Positions 26,328-34,263 of a stretch of 64,000 bases of DNA are shown here, in pieces. The stretch covers positions 1 to 64,000 of the forward strand of contig JBBSBV010000009.1 in NCBI GenBank assembly GCA_038250905.1. The letters are read 5' to 3'. How positions within the stretch are numbered: position 1 is the first letter of the stretch; the number at the start of each line of letters is the position of its first letter. The notes under the pieces were generated by a model, which was not told the DNA's origin, did not search any database, and saw only the letters and a list, made by a program, of their open reading frames with translations. The position numbers and the translations under genes were made by a program. The DNA is from JAENVU01 sp038250905. Lineage in GTDB: Bacteria; Actinomycetota; Acidimicrobiia; IMCC26256; JAENVU01.

Positions 26328-27896
26328 GTGGCCGCCATGCCTGATGTCCTGAAACTCCATGCCGACGGGTCGCCCGACCGCCTGGCCGTGATCGTCGACG
26401 CCAGCCACGGCGCCAAGTTCTCGACCACCACCTACGCCGAACTCAACGGCATCGTCAACCGCCTCGCCCACGGCCTTCGCACCCTCGGCGCGGCGCCGGG
26501 TGACCGCATCGTGTGGTGCGGCCCCAACTCGCTCGAAACCATCGCCGTCGTCCACGCGGCGCGCAAGGCCGGGTTGGTCGCCGTCCCGTTGTCGTACCGG
26601 TTCACCGCGGAGGAGATGGCCTATGTCATCGACAACTCCGATGCGACGCTCGTGGTCGCGGATGCCGACTACGCACCGCTCATCGCATCCGTGCGGACCG
26701 ACATCCCCAAGGTGCGCGCCCTCGTCGGATACTGCGCAACGGTCGAGGAGAAGCCACTTCCGGACGGGTTCGTCAGCTGGGACGACACCCTCGCCGGCCA
26801 GTCCGACGCCGAGCCTGAGGCCATCGACGCGTCGGCCGTCGGCGCGCAGATGCTCTACACCTCCGGCACCACGGGCAAGCCGAAGGGCGCGTTGCGCACC
26901 ACCACCAATGCGCCGATCGTGTTCGCGTTGCTCGGCGAACTCGGGTTCCAGATGGGCAACGAGGTCCACATCACCACCGGGCCGATGTACCACTCGGGTC
27001 CACTGGCGTTCGTGTCGCTCAACCACTCCGCCGGCGCGCCGATCGTGGTGCTCCGGCGCTTCGACCCCGAGGCGTGGATCGACGCGGTGAAGCTCCACAA
27101 GGTCACCAACACGTTCTCCGCGCCCACGCAGCTCAAGCGCATCGTGTCGTTGCCCGACGACGTGCTCGCCCGCGCCGACTGTTCGTCGATGCGGTGCCTG
27201 ATCGCGAACGCGGCACCGGTGCCGTACGCCTTGAAGCAGGAAGTGATCGCGAAACTCGGCGACGGGTTCCTCTTCGAGGTCTACGGCTCCACCGAGATGG
27301 GCATCATCACCGTCCTCCGACCCGAGGACCAGCTTCGCAAGCCGGGTTCCTGCGGCAAGCCGTACGGCGGCATCGAGTTCCGCATCGTGGCCGACGACGG
27401 CACCGAGGCGCCGACGGGGGAACAGGGCGAGCTGTTCATGTCGACCGGCCTCGCGATGGACGGCTACCACCGCACCGACGAGAAGCTCTCCGAGCACGAG
27501 GACGGCAAGTGGGCGTCGGTGGGCGACATCGCGTACGCCGACGACGAGGGCTACCTCTTCATCTGCGACCGGAAGAAGGACATGATCATCTCGGGTGGCG
27601 TCAACATCTACCCGGCCGAGATCGAGGCGGTACTGCACGGCTTCCCCGCGCTCATCGACGTGGCGGTGTTCGGCATCCCCGACGACGAGTGGGGCGAGAG
27701 CGTGTACTGCATCGCCCAGGCCAAGCCCGGCGTGACCATCGACCTCGACGAGCTGCGCGTGTTCGCGGAAGCCAACATGGCCAAGTACAAGGTGCCCCGC
27801 AGGTGGGAAGTGCGCGACGAGTTGCCCCGCACCGATGCCGGCAAGCTCCTCAAGCGCACCCTGCGCGACGAGTTCTGGCCCGACCGCGCCGTCTGA
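26328..27896 (+). CDS. AMP-forming acyl-CoA synthetase (FadD-like)
   Basis: A 522-residue ANL-superfamily ligase that activates a carboxylic acid through an acyl-adenylate. The P-loop is MLYTSGTTGKPKGAL, the adenine motif is FEVYGSTEMG, the linker hinge is DIAYADDEGYLFICDRKKDMIISGGVNIYPAEIE and the catalytic Lys is in PRTDAGKLLKR. Closest in style to medium/long-chain or aryl-acid CoA ligases of actinobacteria. GTG 26328 has GAGGAG 5 bases away; ATG 26337 is less well spaced. It is followed by two ADP-forming acyl-CoA synthetase parts, giving two CoA-ligation systems in one cluster. Confidence 0.92.
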   Translation: MAAMPDVLKLHADGSPDRLAVIVDASHGAKFSTTTYAELNGIVNRLAHGLRTLGAAPGDRIVWCGPNSLETIAVVHAARKAGLVAVPLSYRFTAEEMAYVIDNSDATLVVADADYAPLIASVRTDIPKVRALVGYCATVEEKPLPDGFVSWDDTLAGQSDAEPEAIDASAVGAQMLYTSGTTGKPKGALRTTTNAPIVFALLGELGFQMGNEVHITTGPMYHSGPLAFVSLNHSAGAPIVVLRRFDPEAWIDAVKLHKVTNTFSAPTQLKRIVSLPDDVLARADCSSMRCLIANAAPVPYALKQEVIAKLGDGFLFEVYGSTEMGIITVLRPEDQLRKPGSCGKPYGGIEFRIVADDGTEAPTGEQGELFMSTGLAMDGYHRTDEKLSEHEDGKWASVGDIAYADDEGYLFICDRKKDMIISGGVNIYPAEIEAVLHGFPALIDVAVFGIPDDEWGESVYCIAQAKPGVTIDLDELRVFAEANMAKYKVPRRWEVRDELPRTDAGKLLKRTLRDEFWPDRAV

Positions 27897-27951
27897 GCAC
27901 CTCCGACCGGCGGCCGAGGATCGCGCCGGGCTCGCGCTACGGTCCCTCGCC

Positions 27952-28596
27952 GTGCCCACGCTCTCGGAAGCCGAATCGAAGACGCTCGTCGCCGCCCACG
28001 GCATTCCGGTCCCGGACGAGCGGATCGTCCCCGACGCCGCGGCCGCGGTCGAGGCCGCGTCGGCGATCGGATATCCCGTCGTCCTCAAGCTGAACGGCGA
28101 CGCGATCGCCCACAAGACCGAGCGGGGACTCGTCCGCCTCAACGTGGGTGACGCCGCGAGCGTGGAGGCGGCGGCCACCGAACTCCTCGCCGCCGCGACC
28201 CCTGCCGACGGACCGGTCAGCCTCCTCGTGGCGCCGATGCTGCGCGGCAACCGCGAACTCATCGCCGGCATCCACCGCGACGCGCAGTTCGGGCCGACGG
28301 TGATGCTCGGGATCGGCGGCATCTTCGCGGAGGCCGTCGGTGACGTCGCCTTCCGCCTCGTCCCCCTCACCACCGTCGACGCGCAGGACCTGATCGACGA
28401 TCTCCAGACCCAGAAGCTGCTCGGGGCCTTCCGCGGCGAGCCCGCGGTCGATCGGGACGCGCTGGCGACGGTCATCACCGGCCTCGCGGCCCTGGCCGAA
28501 GCGCGACCCGACGTCGTGAGCGTGGACCTCAACCCGCTCATCGTGGTGGACGGCAAACCGATCGCAGTCGACGCCCTCGTCGAGGTACAGGCATGA
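27952..28596 (+). CDS. ADP-forming acyl-CoA synthetase, ATP-grasp (beta-like) subunit
   Basis: A 214-residue ATP-grasp_5 protein matching the nucleotide-binding domain of ADP-forming acetyl/acyl-CoA synthetases (AcdB, PatZ N-terminal half): YPVVLKLNGDAIAHKTERGLVRLNV, GPTVMLGIGGIFAEAVGDVAFRL and VDLNPLIVVDGKPIAVDALV. It interconverts acyl-CoA + ADP + Pi with acid + CoA + ATP together with the alpha part. GTG start with a TACGGT box (27938-27943) 8 bases upstream. ATGA overlap with the alpha-like gene. Confidence 0.88.
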   Translation: MPTLSEAESKTLVAAHGIPVPDERIVPDAAAAVEAASAIGYPVVLKLNGDAIAHKTERGLVRLNVGDAASVEAAATELLAAATPADGPVSLLVAPMLRGNRELIAGIHRDAQFGPTVMLGIGGIFAEAVGDVAFRLVPLTTVDAQDLIDDLQTQKLLGAFRGEPAVDRDALATVITGLAALAEARPDVVSVDLNPLIVVDGKPIAVDALVEVQA

Positions 28597-30079
28597 GCAC
28601 CACGACCGGACGCACCGAGCAGTTCCGGGCGCTCTTCGACCCGCGCGCCATCGTCGTGGCGGGCGCGTCGAGTCACCCGGGCAAGTTCGGCTTCGTCACC
28701 CTGCACAACATCCTGAGCCAGGGCTACGCGGGTGGCGTCTACGCCACCAACCGCGACGGCGGGACGATTCTCGGCATCGACACCGTCGCGAGCATCGACG
28801 ACCTCCCGACCGACGCACCGATCGACCTCGTCTTCGTGTGCACCCCGGCCGCAGCCAACCCCGACCTGTTGCGCGCCTGCGCCCGTCGGGGCGTGAAGGC
28901 CGCGTTCATCACCAGCGCCGGGTATGGGGAAGCGGGGGAGGAGGGCCGCACCGCCGAGCGTGAACTCGTCGCCCTCGCCGAGGAACTCGGCATCCTGCTC
29001 GCCGGTCCGAACGGTCAGGGCGTGGTGAGCACGCCGTCGAGCCTGTGCGCGCAGATCGTCGCCCCGTATCCACCGGCCGGACGCATCGGCGTCGCGAGTC
29101 AGAGCGGCAACTTCGTCTCGAGCTTCCTCAACTATTCGGTACTCGCCGGCATCGGCATCAGCCGCGCCGTCAGCGCCGGCAACGCGGCGATGATCACCGT
29201 GCCCGACTACCTCGAGTACTACGCGGACGACCCCGAGACCACGGTGGGCCTCGCGTACGTAGAAGGCATCGCCGACGGGCGCGGCTTCTACGACCGCATC
29301 CGCGGCGTCACCCCCCGCATGCCGCTCGTGCTCCTCAAGGGCGGGGCCACCGCGGGCGGCCAGCGCGCCGCCGCGAGCCACACCGGCGCCCTCGCGAGCG
29401 ACGACCGCGTCTTCGACGGCATGTGCCGCCAGGCCGGTGCCACACGCGCGGCCACGGTGGAGGAGGCCTTCGAAGCCGCGGCCACGTTCGCCACTCAGCC
29501 GCTCCCCAAGGGTCCCAACGTCGCGGTGATGACGACCGCCGGTGGCTGGGGGTGGTGACGGCGGACGCGATCACGGCGAGCCGAGACCTCGTCCTCGCGC
29601 CCATGCCCGACGACCTGCGCGCCGAGATCGACACGAAGCTCCCGCCCCGGTGGAGTCGCAACAACCCGATCGACCTGGCCGGCGGCGAGACGCGCGACAC
29701 GATCCCCGAGGTCATGGCCATGGTGGCGGGCCACGCCGAGATCGACGCGGTCGTGTACCTCGGCCTCGGCATCCAGAGCAACCAGGCCCGGCTCATGCGT
29801 GAAGGTCGTTTCTATCCGGGCGACGGCCTCGAACGCATCGTCGACTACCACGAACGCCAGGACGCGAGATTCGCGCAGGCCGCCGCCGAGATCAGTGACT
29901 CGACCGGGAAACCGATCCTCACCGCGACCGAACTCGCGATCGCGTTCCCCGACAACGCAGGGCCGCGCGCAGTCCGCGAATCGGGACGGCTCTGCTACGC
30001 GTCGTCGAACCGCGCGGTCACCGCCCTCGGTCATCTCTACCGTTATTCGCAGTTCCTCGCCCGGCGTGACCTCGGATAG
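28593..30079 (+). pseudogene. ADP-forming acyl-CoA synthetase, CoA-binding/ligase (alpha-like) subunit, one-base frameshift
   Basis: Two overlapping frames together encode one alpha-type subunit of about 495 residues. The first (28593-29558) has the CoA-binding domain (VVAGASSHPGKFGF), succinyl-CoA-ligase-like domains (SQSGNFVSS) and the phospho-His motif SHTGALASD. It stops just after TTAGGWG in a run of five G at 29548-29552. One extra G would continue into VVTADAITASRDLVLAPMPDDLR in the next frame, which runs to 30079 and completes the protein. This could be a sequencing error, a real mutation or a -1 slip. The beta-like subunit upstream is intact. Confidence 0.82.
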
Positions 30080-31526
30080 ACGCCGACGGCGGTCGGCGCG
30101 CGGCGCATGGGTGCGGCGGGTCCTCGTCGCCGTTCTCGCGGTGGCCTCGGCCGTCGCCATCGTCACGTCCCTGCAGCAACCCGGGGCCGCGCCGCGCGCG
30201 GCCGCGACCGCCCGGCTCGGTACGCCACTCTGGTCGGTGCGGCGGACTCCACAACCGGTGGTCGACGCGGTCGGTGCGCAACATCTGCAGACCAAGCTGT
30301 TGGCGCAGACCGGCGGCAACCGCGCGTGCTTCGCCGTCGCGGACCCGCTCGGCTCCCTCGCCGCGAGCAACACCGATACCGCCCTCACCCCCGCGAGCAC
30401 GCTGAAGCTCCTGACCGCGACCGCGGCGCTCGACCGCCTCGGGCCCGACTTCCACTTCACGACCACGGTCCAGGGAACGGTCGGGCCCGGAAACGGCACC
30501 GTGCCGCGCCTCTTCCTCGTCGGCCACGGCGACCCGCTGCTCGCGACCCCCGAACGCATCGCGTTGGACCAGCGCAACCCGGAGACCGCGGGCCTGTCGT
30601 CGACACCGCTCGCGACTCTCGCCGACCGGATCCACGACGCGGGAGTCCGCTCGGTGCCCGGCGGGGTGGTCGGGGTCGACGGTCGCTACGACCGCACCCG
30701 GTACCAGCCGAACTGGACCCCCGGCGCCCGCGCCGCGATCGGTCCGGTGGGCGCGTTGACGGTCAACGACGGCTTCGGCGGTCCATCCGGTACGGGCGCG
30801 GCCGTGGCCGACCCGGCGCTGAACGCGGCCACCGAGCTGAGCCGGCTCCTGGTGGCGCGCGGCGTCGCGGTCGGATCGCCGTCGACGGGTTCCGCGCCCA
30901 CTGGTGCGACCGAAATCGCCCACCTCGATTCCGCGCCGCTTCCCGAGGTACTCACCGAGATGCTCAGCGCGAGCGACAACCTGACCGCGGAGATGCTGGT
31001 GCGGGAACTCGGCGCCCGGGCGGGGGAGGGCACCACCGCTCGCGGCCTCGGTGAGGTGCACGACGCGCTCACCCAACGCGGTATCGACCTCACCGGCGTC
31101 GTGATGGGCGACGGCTCCGGTCTCGACCACGCCGACGCGGTTCCCTGCCGGACCCTCATGGCCGTCCTCGACCTCACCCGGCGGCCGCGGTTCGGTCCGA
31201 TCCGCCGCGGCCTCTCCATCGCGGCGGTTCGGGGCACGCTCGCCGCCAGCTTCCACGACACCCCGCTCGCCGGGAAGCTGCAGGCCAAGACCGGCACCCT
31301 CGACGGGGTCAGCGGCCTCGCCGGATTCGTCGCCGACGGCCGCCCCCTCACGTTCGCCCTGCTCCTCAGCGGCACCTTCGGCGAAGCCACCGCCGCCTCG
31401 CTCCGCGAGTCGATGGCCACCACGATCGGGCAGTTCCCCCAGACCGACGCGGGCGACACGCTCGTCCCCACTCCGAGTGAACCAATTGCTCCCAGGGCTT
31501 GCCCCCACGTCGCGCGGGCGTGTTGA
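30066..31526 (+). CDS. dacB: D-alanyl-D-alanine carboxypeptidase/endopeptidase, PBP4 type (S13)
   Basis: A 486-residue penicillin-binding protein with an N-terminal membrane anchor (VLVAVLAVASAVAIVTSL, about 17-35). The active-site trio is complete: STLK (Ser111, Lys114) in TPASTLKLL, SDN in LSASDNLTAEML, and KTG in LQAKTGTLDGVSG. It trims D-Ala from peptidoglycan stem peptides outside the membrane. The GTG start lies 14 bases inside the end of the synthetase frame; GTG 30111 is an alternative that would leave a shorter basic N-terminus before the anchor. Confidence 0.9.
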   Translation: MTSDRRRRRSARGAWVRRVLVAVLAVASAVAIVTSLQQPGAAPRAAATARLGTPLWSVRRTPQPVVDAVGAQHLQTKLLAQTGGNRACFAVADPLGSLAASNTDTALTPASTLKLLTATAALDRLGPDFHFTTTVQGTVGPGNGTVPRLFLVGHGDPLLATPERIALDQRNPETAGLSSTPLATLADRIHDAGVRSVPGGVVGVDGRYDRTRYQPNWTPGARAAIGPVGALTVNDGFGGPSGTGAAVADPALNAATELSRLLVARGVAVGSPSTGSAPTGATEIAHLDSAPLPEVLTEMLSASDNLTAEMLVRELGARAGEGTTARGLGEVHDALTQRGIDLTGVVMGDGSGLDHADAVPCRTLMAVLDLTRRPRFGPIRRGLSIAAVRGTLAASFHDTPLAGKLQAKTGTLDGVSGLAGFVADGRPLTFALLLSGTFGEATAASLRESMATTIGQFPQTDAGDTLVPTPSEPIAPRACPHVARAC

Positions 31527-31534
31527 ATCCCCAG

Positions 31535-31879
31535 GTGGCCGACCGTCCAGCACCGATTCCCCAGGCCGTGACCGAGCTATGGCAGCTCGTCGTCGCGTAC
31601 TTCAAGCAGGAGACCACCGAGCCTCTCAAGGGGCTCGCCCGGGTCATCGGCTTCGGCGTCCTGGGTTCGCTGCTCCTCGGCACGGGCGTGGTCTTCGTCG
31701 CCATAGGACTGCTGCGGCTGCTCCAACACGAGGCCCCACACACGTTCGACGGCAACCTCACGTTCATCCCGTACTTCGTCGTGATCTTCGCGCTCGTCGC
31801 CACCGCCGTCCTCACCTTCAAGATCGGCACCCGCAGGAAGCCCACCCCGTCGGGCGCCACGAAGGACCAGGCCCTGTGA
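31535..31879 (+). CDS. Small membrane protein, holin-superfamily-III-like
   Basis: A 114-residue protein with two membrane helices (IGFGVLGSLLLGTGVVFVAIGLLRLL and IPYFVVIFALVATAVLTF) after an amphipathic region LWQLVVAYFKQETTEPLKGLARV. The layout matches the actinobacterial Phage_holin_3_6-like family, which are usually housekeeping membrane proteins rather than phage genes. GTG 31535 (VADRPAP) is likely; TTG 31523 also fits. GTGA overlap with the next gene. Confidence 0.68.
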   Translation: MADRPAPIPQAVTELWQLVVAYFKQETTEPLKGLARVIGFGVLGSLLLGTGVVFVAIGLLRLLQHEAPHTFDGNLTFIPYFVVIFALVATAVLTFKIGTRRKPTPSGATKDQAL

Positions 31880-32082
31880 GCAACGAACCCATCACCAAGT
31901 CCGATATCGAGAAGAAGCTCGCCGAGATCGGCGGTGAGGTCGACGACCAGGTCGCGAACACCCGCCAGCTCGCGATCACCGTGGGTGCCGTCGTGGTCGC
32001 GGTCGTGATCGCCGGTGTGTTCCTCCTCGGTCGCCGCAAGGGCAAGAAGCTCACGACGATCGTGGAGATCCGCCGCGTATGA
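31876..32082 (+). CDS. Small single-pass membrane protein
   Basis: A 68-residue protein: an acidic, helical N-terminus (ITKSDIEKKLAEIGGEVDDQV), one membrane helix (LAITVGAVVVAVVIAGVFLL) and a basic tail RRKGKK followed by TTIVEIRRV. It overlaps both neighbours by 4 bases (GTGA and ATGA), indicating a tight operon of small membrane proteins. Function unknown. Confidence 0.7.
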   Translation: MSNEPITKSDIEKKLAEIGGEVDDQVANTRQLAITVGAVVVAVVIAGVFLLGRRKGKKLTTIVEIRRV

Positions 32083-32279
32083 ACCCCATCTCGGTCGCCG
32101 GCGGCATCCTCGGCGGTCGGCTCATGCGCCGGAGCCGCCTGGCGTTCGGGGTCACCGCCGCCCTCACCGGCTTCCGGGTCTACCGCCGGCTCACCCGGCA
32201 GTCCGACAAGCCGGCGATCCGTTTCCAGGTGAAGCCGGGCGAGGTCTACGAGATCAGAGGGATCCGGCGCGGCCAGTAG
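32079..32279 (+). CDS. Small basic conserved hypothetical protein
   Basis: A 66-residue basic protein with a Gly-rich start (SVAGGILGGRLMRRSRLAFGVTAALTGFRVYRRL) that may be membrane-associated, then a beta-like tail KPGEVYEIRGIRRG. ATGA overlap with the upstream gene. No family assigned. Confidence 0.65.
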   Translation: MNPISVAGGILGGRLMRRSRLAFGVTAALTGFRVYRRLTRQSDKPAIRFQVKPGEVYEIRGIRRGQ

Positions 32280-32292
32280 CCTCGACGACCTC

Positions 32293-32493
32293 ATGATCGT
32301 CGTCTTGCGCAACCCTCGTCGCGAGGTCGAAGTCCCGGGACCGTTGAGCGTGTCCGCGCTCCTGACCCGGCTCGAGATCGTCCCCGAATCGGTCCTCGTC
32401 ATCCGGGGTGACACGCTCGTCACCCACGACGCCCGCCTCCTCGACGACGACCACGTCGAGATCCGCCCGGTTATCTCCGGCGGTTCCCAGTGA
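32293..32493 (+). CDS. Ubiquitin-fold sulfur carrier, TtuB/MoaD/ThiS-like, with GGSQ C-terminus
   Basis: A 66-residue beta-grasp protein: MIVVLRNPRREVEV, a helix PLSVSALLTRLEIVPESVLVIRGDTLV, THDARLLDDDHVEIRPVISGG. This is the pattern of ThiS/MoaD/TtuB carriers, which are adenylated and thiocarboxylated on a terminal GG. Here two residues (Ser-Gln) follow the GG, so a processing step would be needed. The gene immediately downstream is a TtuA-like tRNA thiolase, whose known Thermus partner TtuB is such a carrier. No E1-like activator (TtuC/MoeB) or JAMM protease is in the window. Confidence 0.8.
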   Translation: MIVVLRNPRREVEVPGPLSVSALLTRLEIVPESVLVIRGDTLVTHDARLLDDDHVEIRPVISGGSQ

Positions 32494-32503
32494 GGTGCCG
32501 CCC

Positions 32504-33436
32504 ATGAAATGTCGTCGCTGCAAGGCACCCGCGATCATCGACATTCCGCGTCACAACGCCGCGTTCTGCGCCGACTGCTTCACCCACCAGTGCCGCGAGC
32601 AGGTCAAGCGCGCCATACACGAGCACCGCATGATGGAACCGGGCGACCGGGTGCTGGTCGCGGTCTCGGGCGGCAAGGACTCCCTTGCGCTCTGGGACCT
32701 GTTCCACGAGATCGGCATCCCGGCCGACGGGCTCTACCTCGGACTCGGGATCGGCGACTACTCCGACGCCTCGGGCGACTACACGCGGGCTTTCGCGTCC
32801 GCCCGCGGTCTGCACCTCCACGAGGTGGACCTCCGCGAGCGGTACGGCTACGACATCCCCGGCGCCGCCGAGGCGACGCACCGCGCACCGTGTGGCGCGT
32901 GCGGACTGTCCAAGCGTCACCTGTTCAACCAGGTCGCGCTCGAGCACGGGTACGACGTGGTCGCGACCGGCCACAACCTCGACGACGAGGCCGCGGTCCT
33001 GCTCGGCAACGTCCTCCACTGGGAGACCGGCTACCTCGGTCGCCAGTTCCCGGTGCTGCCCGCCACCGAGGGCTTCGCCCGCAAGGTCAAGCCGCTGGTC
33101 CGGCTCAGCGAACGGGAGATGGCGGCGTACTGCGTGATCCGAGGCATCGACTACCAGGTGGAGGAGTGCCCGATGGCCGCCGGCAACCGGCACATCGGTT
33201 ACAAGGAGATGCTCAACCAACTCGAGACCCGCTCGCCCGGTTCGAAGGCGGCGTTCGTCAGCGGATTCTGGAGCCGCGGGCACGCAGCGTTTGTCGAGGA
33301 GTCCGACCGCGAACGGGCAGCGTTGCTGCCCTGCGTCGAGTGCGGCGCACCCACCACGACGGGCGACCGTTGCGCGTTCTGCACCCTGCGCGCGCGGGCG
33401 GCCGAACAGCCCGTCACGCTGCGAACGGCGCGCTGA
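32504..33436 (+). CDS. ttuA: tRNA 2-thiolation enzyme, TtuA/Ncs6 family
   Basis: A 310-residue PP-loop ATPase. Two zinc sites flank the enzyme: N-terminal CRRCKAP...FCADCF and C-terminal CVECGAP...CAFC. The PP-loop is AVSGGKDSLAL. Three cysteines that would hold a [4Fe-4S] cluster are in PCGACG and EECPMA, as in TtuA. In Thermus TtuA puts sulfur on tRNA U54 using the thiocarboxylated carrier TtuB; the archaeal/eukaryotic relatives act on U34. The upstream carrier gene supports a complete TtuA-TtuB module. ATG 32504 has a TGAGGTG site. TrmI follows one base after the stop. Confidence 0.9.
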   Translation: MKCRRCKAPAIIDIPRHNAAFCADCFTHQCREQVKRAIHEHRMMEPGDRVLVAVSGGKDSLALWDLFHEIGIPADGLYLGLGIGDYSDASGDYTRAFASARGLHLHEVDLRERYGYDIPGAAEATHRAPCGACGLSKRHLFNQVALEHGYDVVATGHNLDDEAAVLLGNVLHWETGYLGRQFPVLPATEGFARKVKPLVRLSEREMAAYCVIRGIDYQVEECPMAAGNRHIGYKEMLNQLETRSPGSKAAFVSGFWSRGHAAFVEESDRERAALLPCVECGAPTTTGDRCAFCTLRARAAEQPVTLRTAR

Positions 33437-33437
33437 G

Positions 33438-34226
33438 GTGGACCGCCCCGGAGCATTCGCGGTCGGCGAACACGTCCTGCTGCTCGACCGCAAGCGGCGT
33501 CGCCACCTCATCCGACTGGTGGCGGGCGGGGAGTTCCACACCCACGCCGGCGTCCTCGACCACGACACGGTCATCGGTCAGGACGAAGGCGTCACCCTGC
33601 GCACCACCCGCGGCGCCGCGCTGCTCGCCATCCGGCCGACCATGGCCGAGTTCATCCTCGAGATGCCGCGCGGCGCACAGGTGATCTACCCGAAGGATCT
33701 CGGGCCGATCCTCATGCTCGCCGACGTGTTCCCCGGTGCGCAGATCCTCGAGTCCGGCATCGGGTCCGGTGCGCTCACCATGACGCTGCTCCGCGCCATC
33801 GGCCCGACCGGTCACGTCACGGGTTACGAGATCCGCGACGACTTCGCCAACCGTGCCCAACGCAACGTCGAGGCGTTCCTCGGTCCAGACCTTCCGCTCA
33901 CGGTCGAGGTGCGGGACGTCTACGCCGGCATCGACCTGCACGATCTCGACCGCATCATCCTCGACCTCCCCGAACCGTGGCAGGTGGTGGCCCACGCGGA
34001 ATCGGCGCTCCGCCCCGGCGGCATCTTCCTCTCGTACCTGCCCACCATCCTCCAGGTCTCCACGCTGCGCGAACGGCTCGCGGAATCGAAGTTCGGTATG
34101 GCGGAGACCATCGAGGTCCTCCACCGGGGCTGGAACGTCGACGGCATGTCAGTGCGGCCCGACCATCGCATGGTCGCCCACACGGGATTCCTCACCGTCG
34201 CTCGGTTGCTCTCACCGGCCCCGTGA
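33438..34226 (+). CDS. trmI: tRNA (adenine-N1)-methyltransferase TrmI
   Basis: A 262-residue SAM-dependent methyltransferase that makes m1A58 in the T-loop. N-terminal beta domain (FAVGEHVLLLDRKRRRHLIRL, GPILMLAD), SAM motif I ILESGIGSGALTMTLLRAIGPTG, and RIILDLPEPW carrying motif IV. It resembles mycobacterial Rv2118c, which also sits next to the Mpa-proteasome region. With TtuA upstream, both genes modify the T-arm (U54 and A58), a sensible pairing because m1A58 helps TtuA recognition in Thermus. Confidence 0.93.
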   Translation: MDRPGAFAVGEHVLLLDRKRRRHLIRLVAGGEFHTHAGVLDHDTVIGQDEGVTLRTTRGAALLAIRPTMAEFILEMPRGAQVIYPKDLGPILMLADVFPGAQILESGIGSGALTMTLLRAIGPTGHVTGYEIRDDFANRAQRNVEAFLGPDLPLTVEVRDVYAGIDLHDLDRIILDLPEPWQVVAHAESALRPGGIFLSYLPTILQVSTLRERLAESKFGMAETIEVLHRGWNVDGMSVRPDHRMVAHTGFLTVARLLSPAP

Positions 34227-34263
34227 CGCGGGCAGGGATGCACGCGGCGCGGATGAAGGCCGC

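Noticed and set aside
26295..29381. A 1028-codon open frame on the minus strand
   Set aside because: It lies antisense to the acyl-CoA ligase and synthetase genes, has an Arg/His/Ala-rich composition typical of high-GC shadow frames and no recognisable domain.
31535..31879. Prophage holin
   Set aside because: Although holin-like in layout, it sits in an operon of small housekeeping membrane genes with no phage genes nearby.
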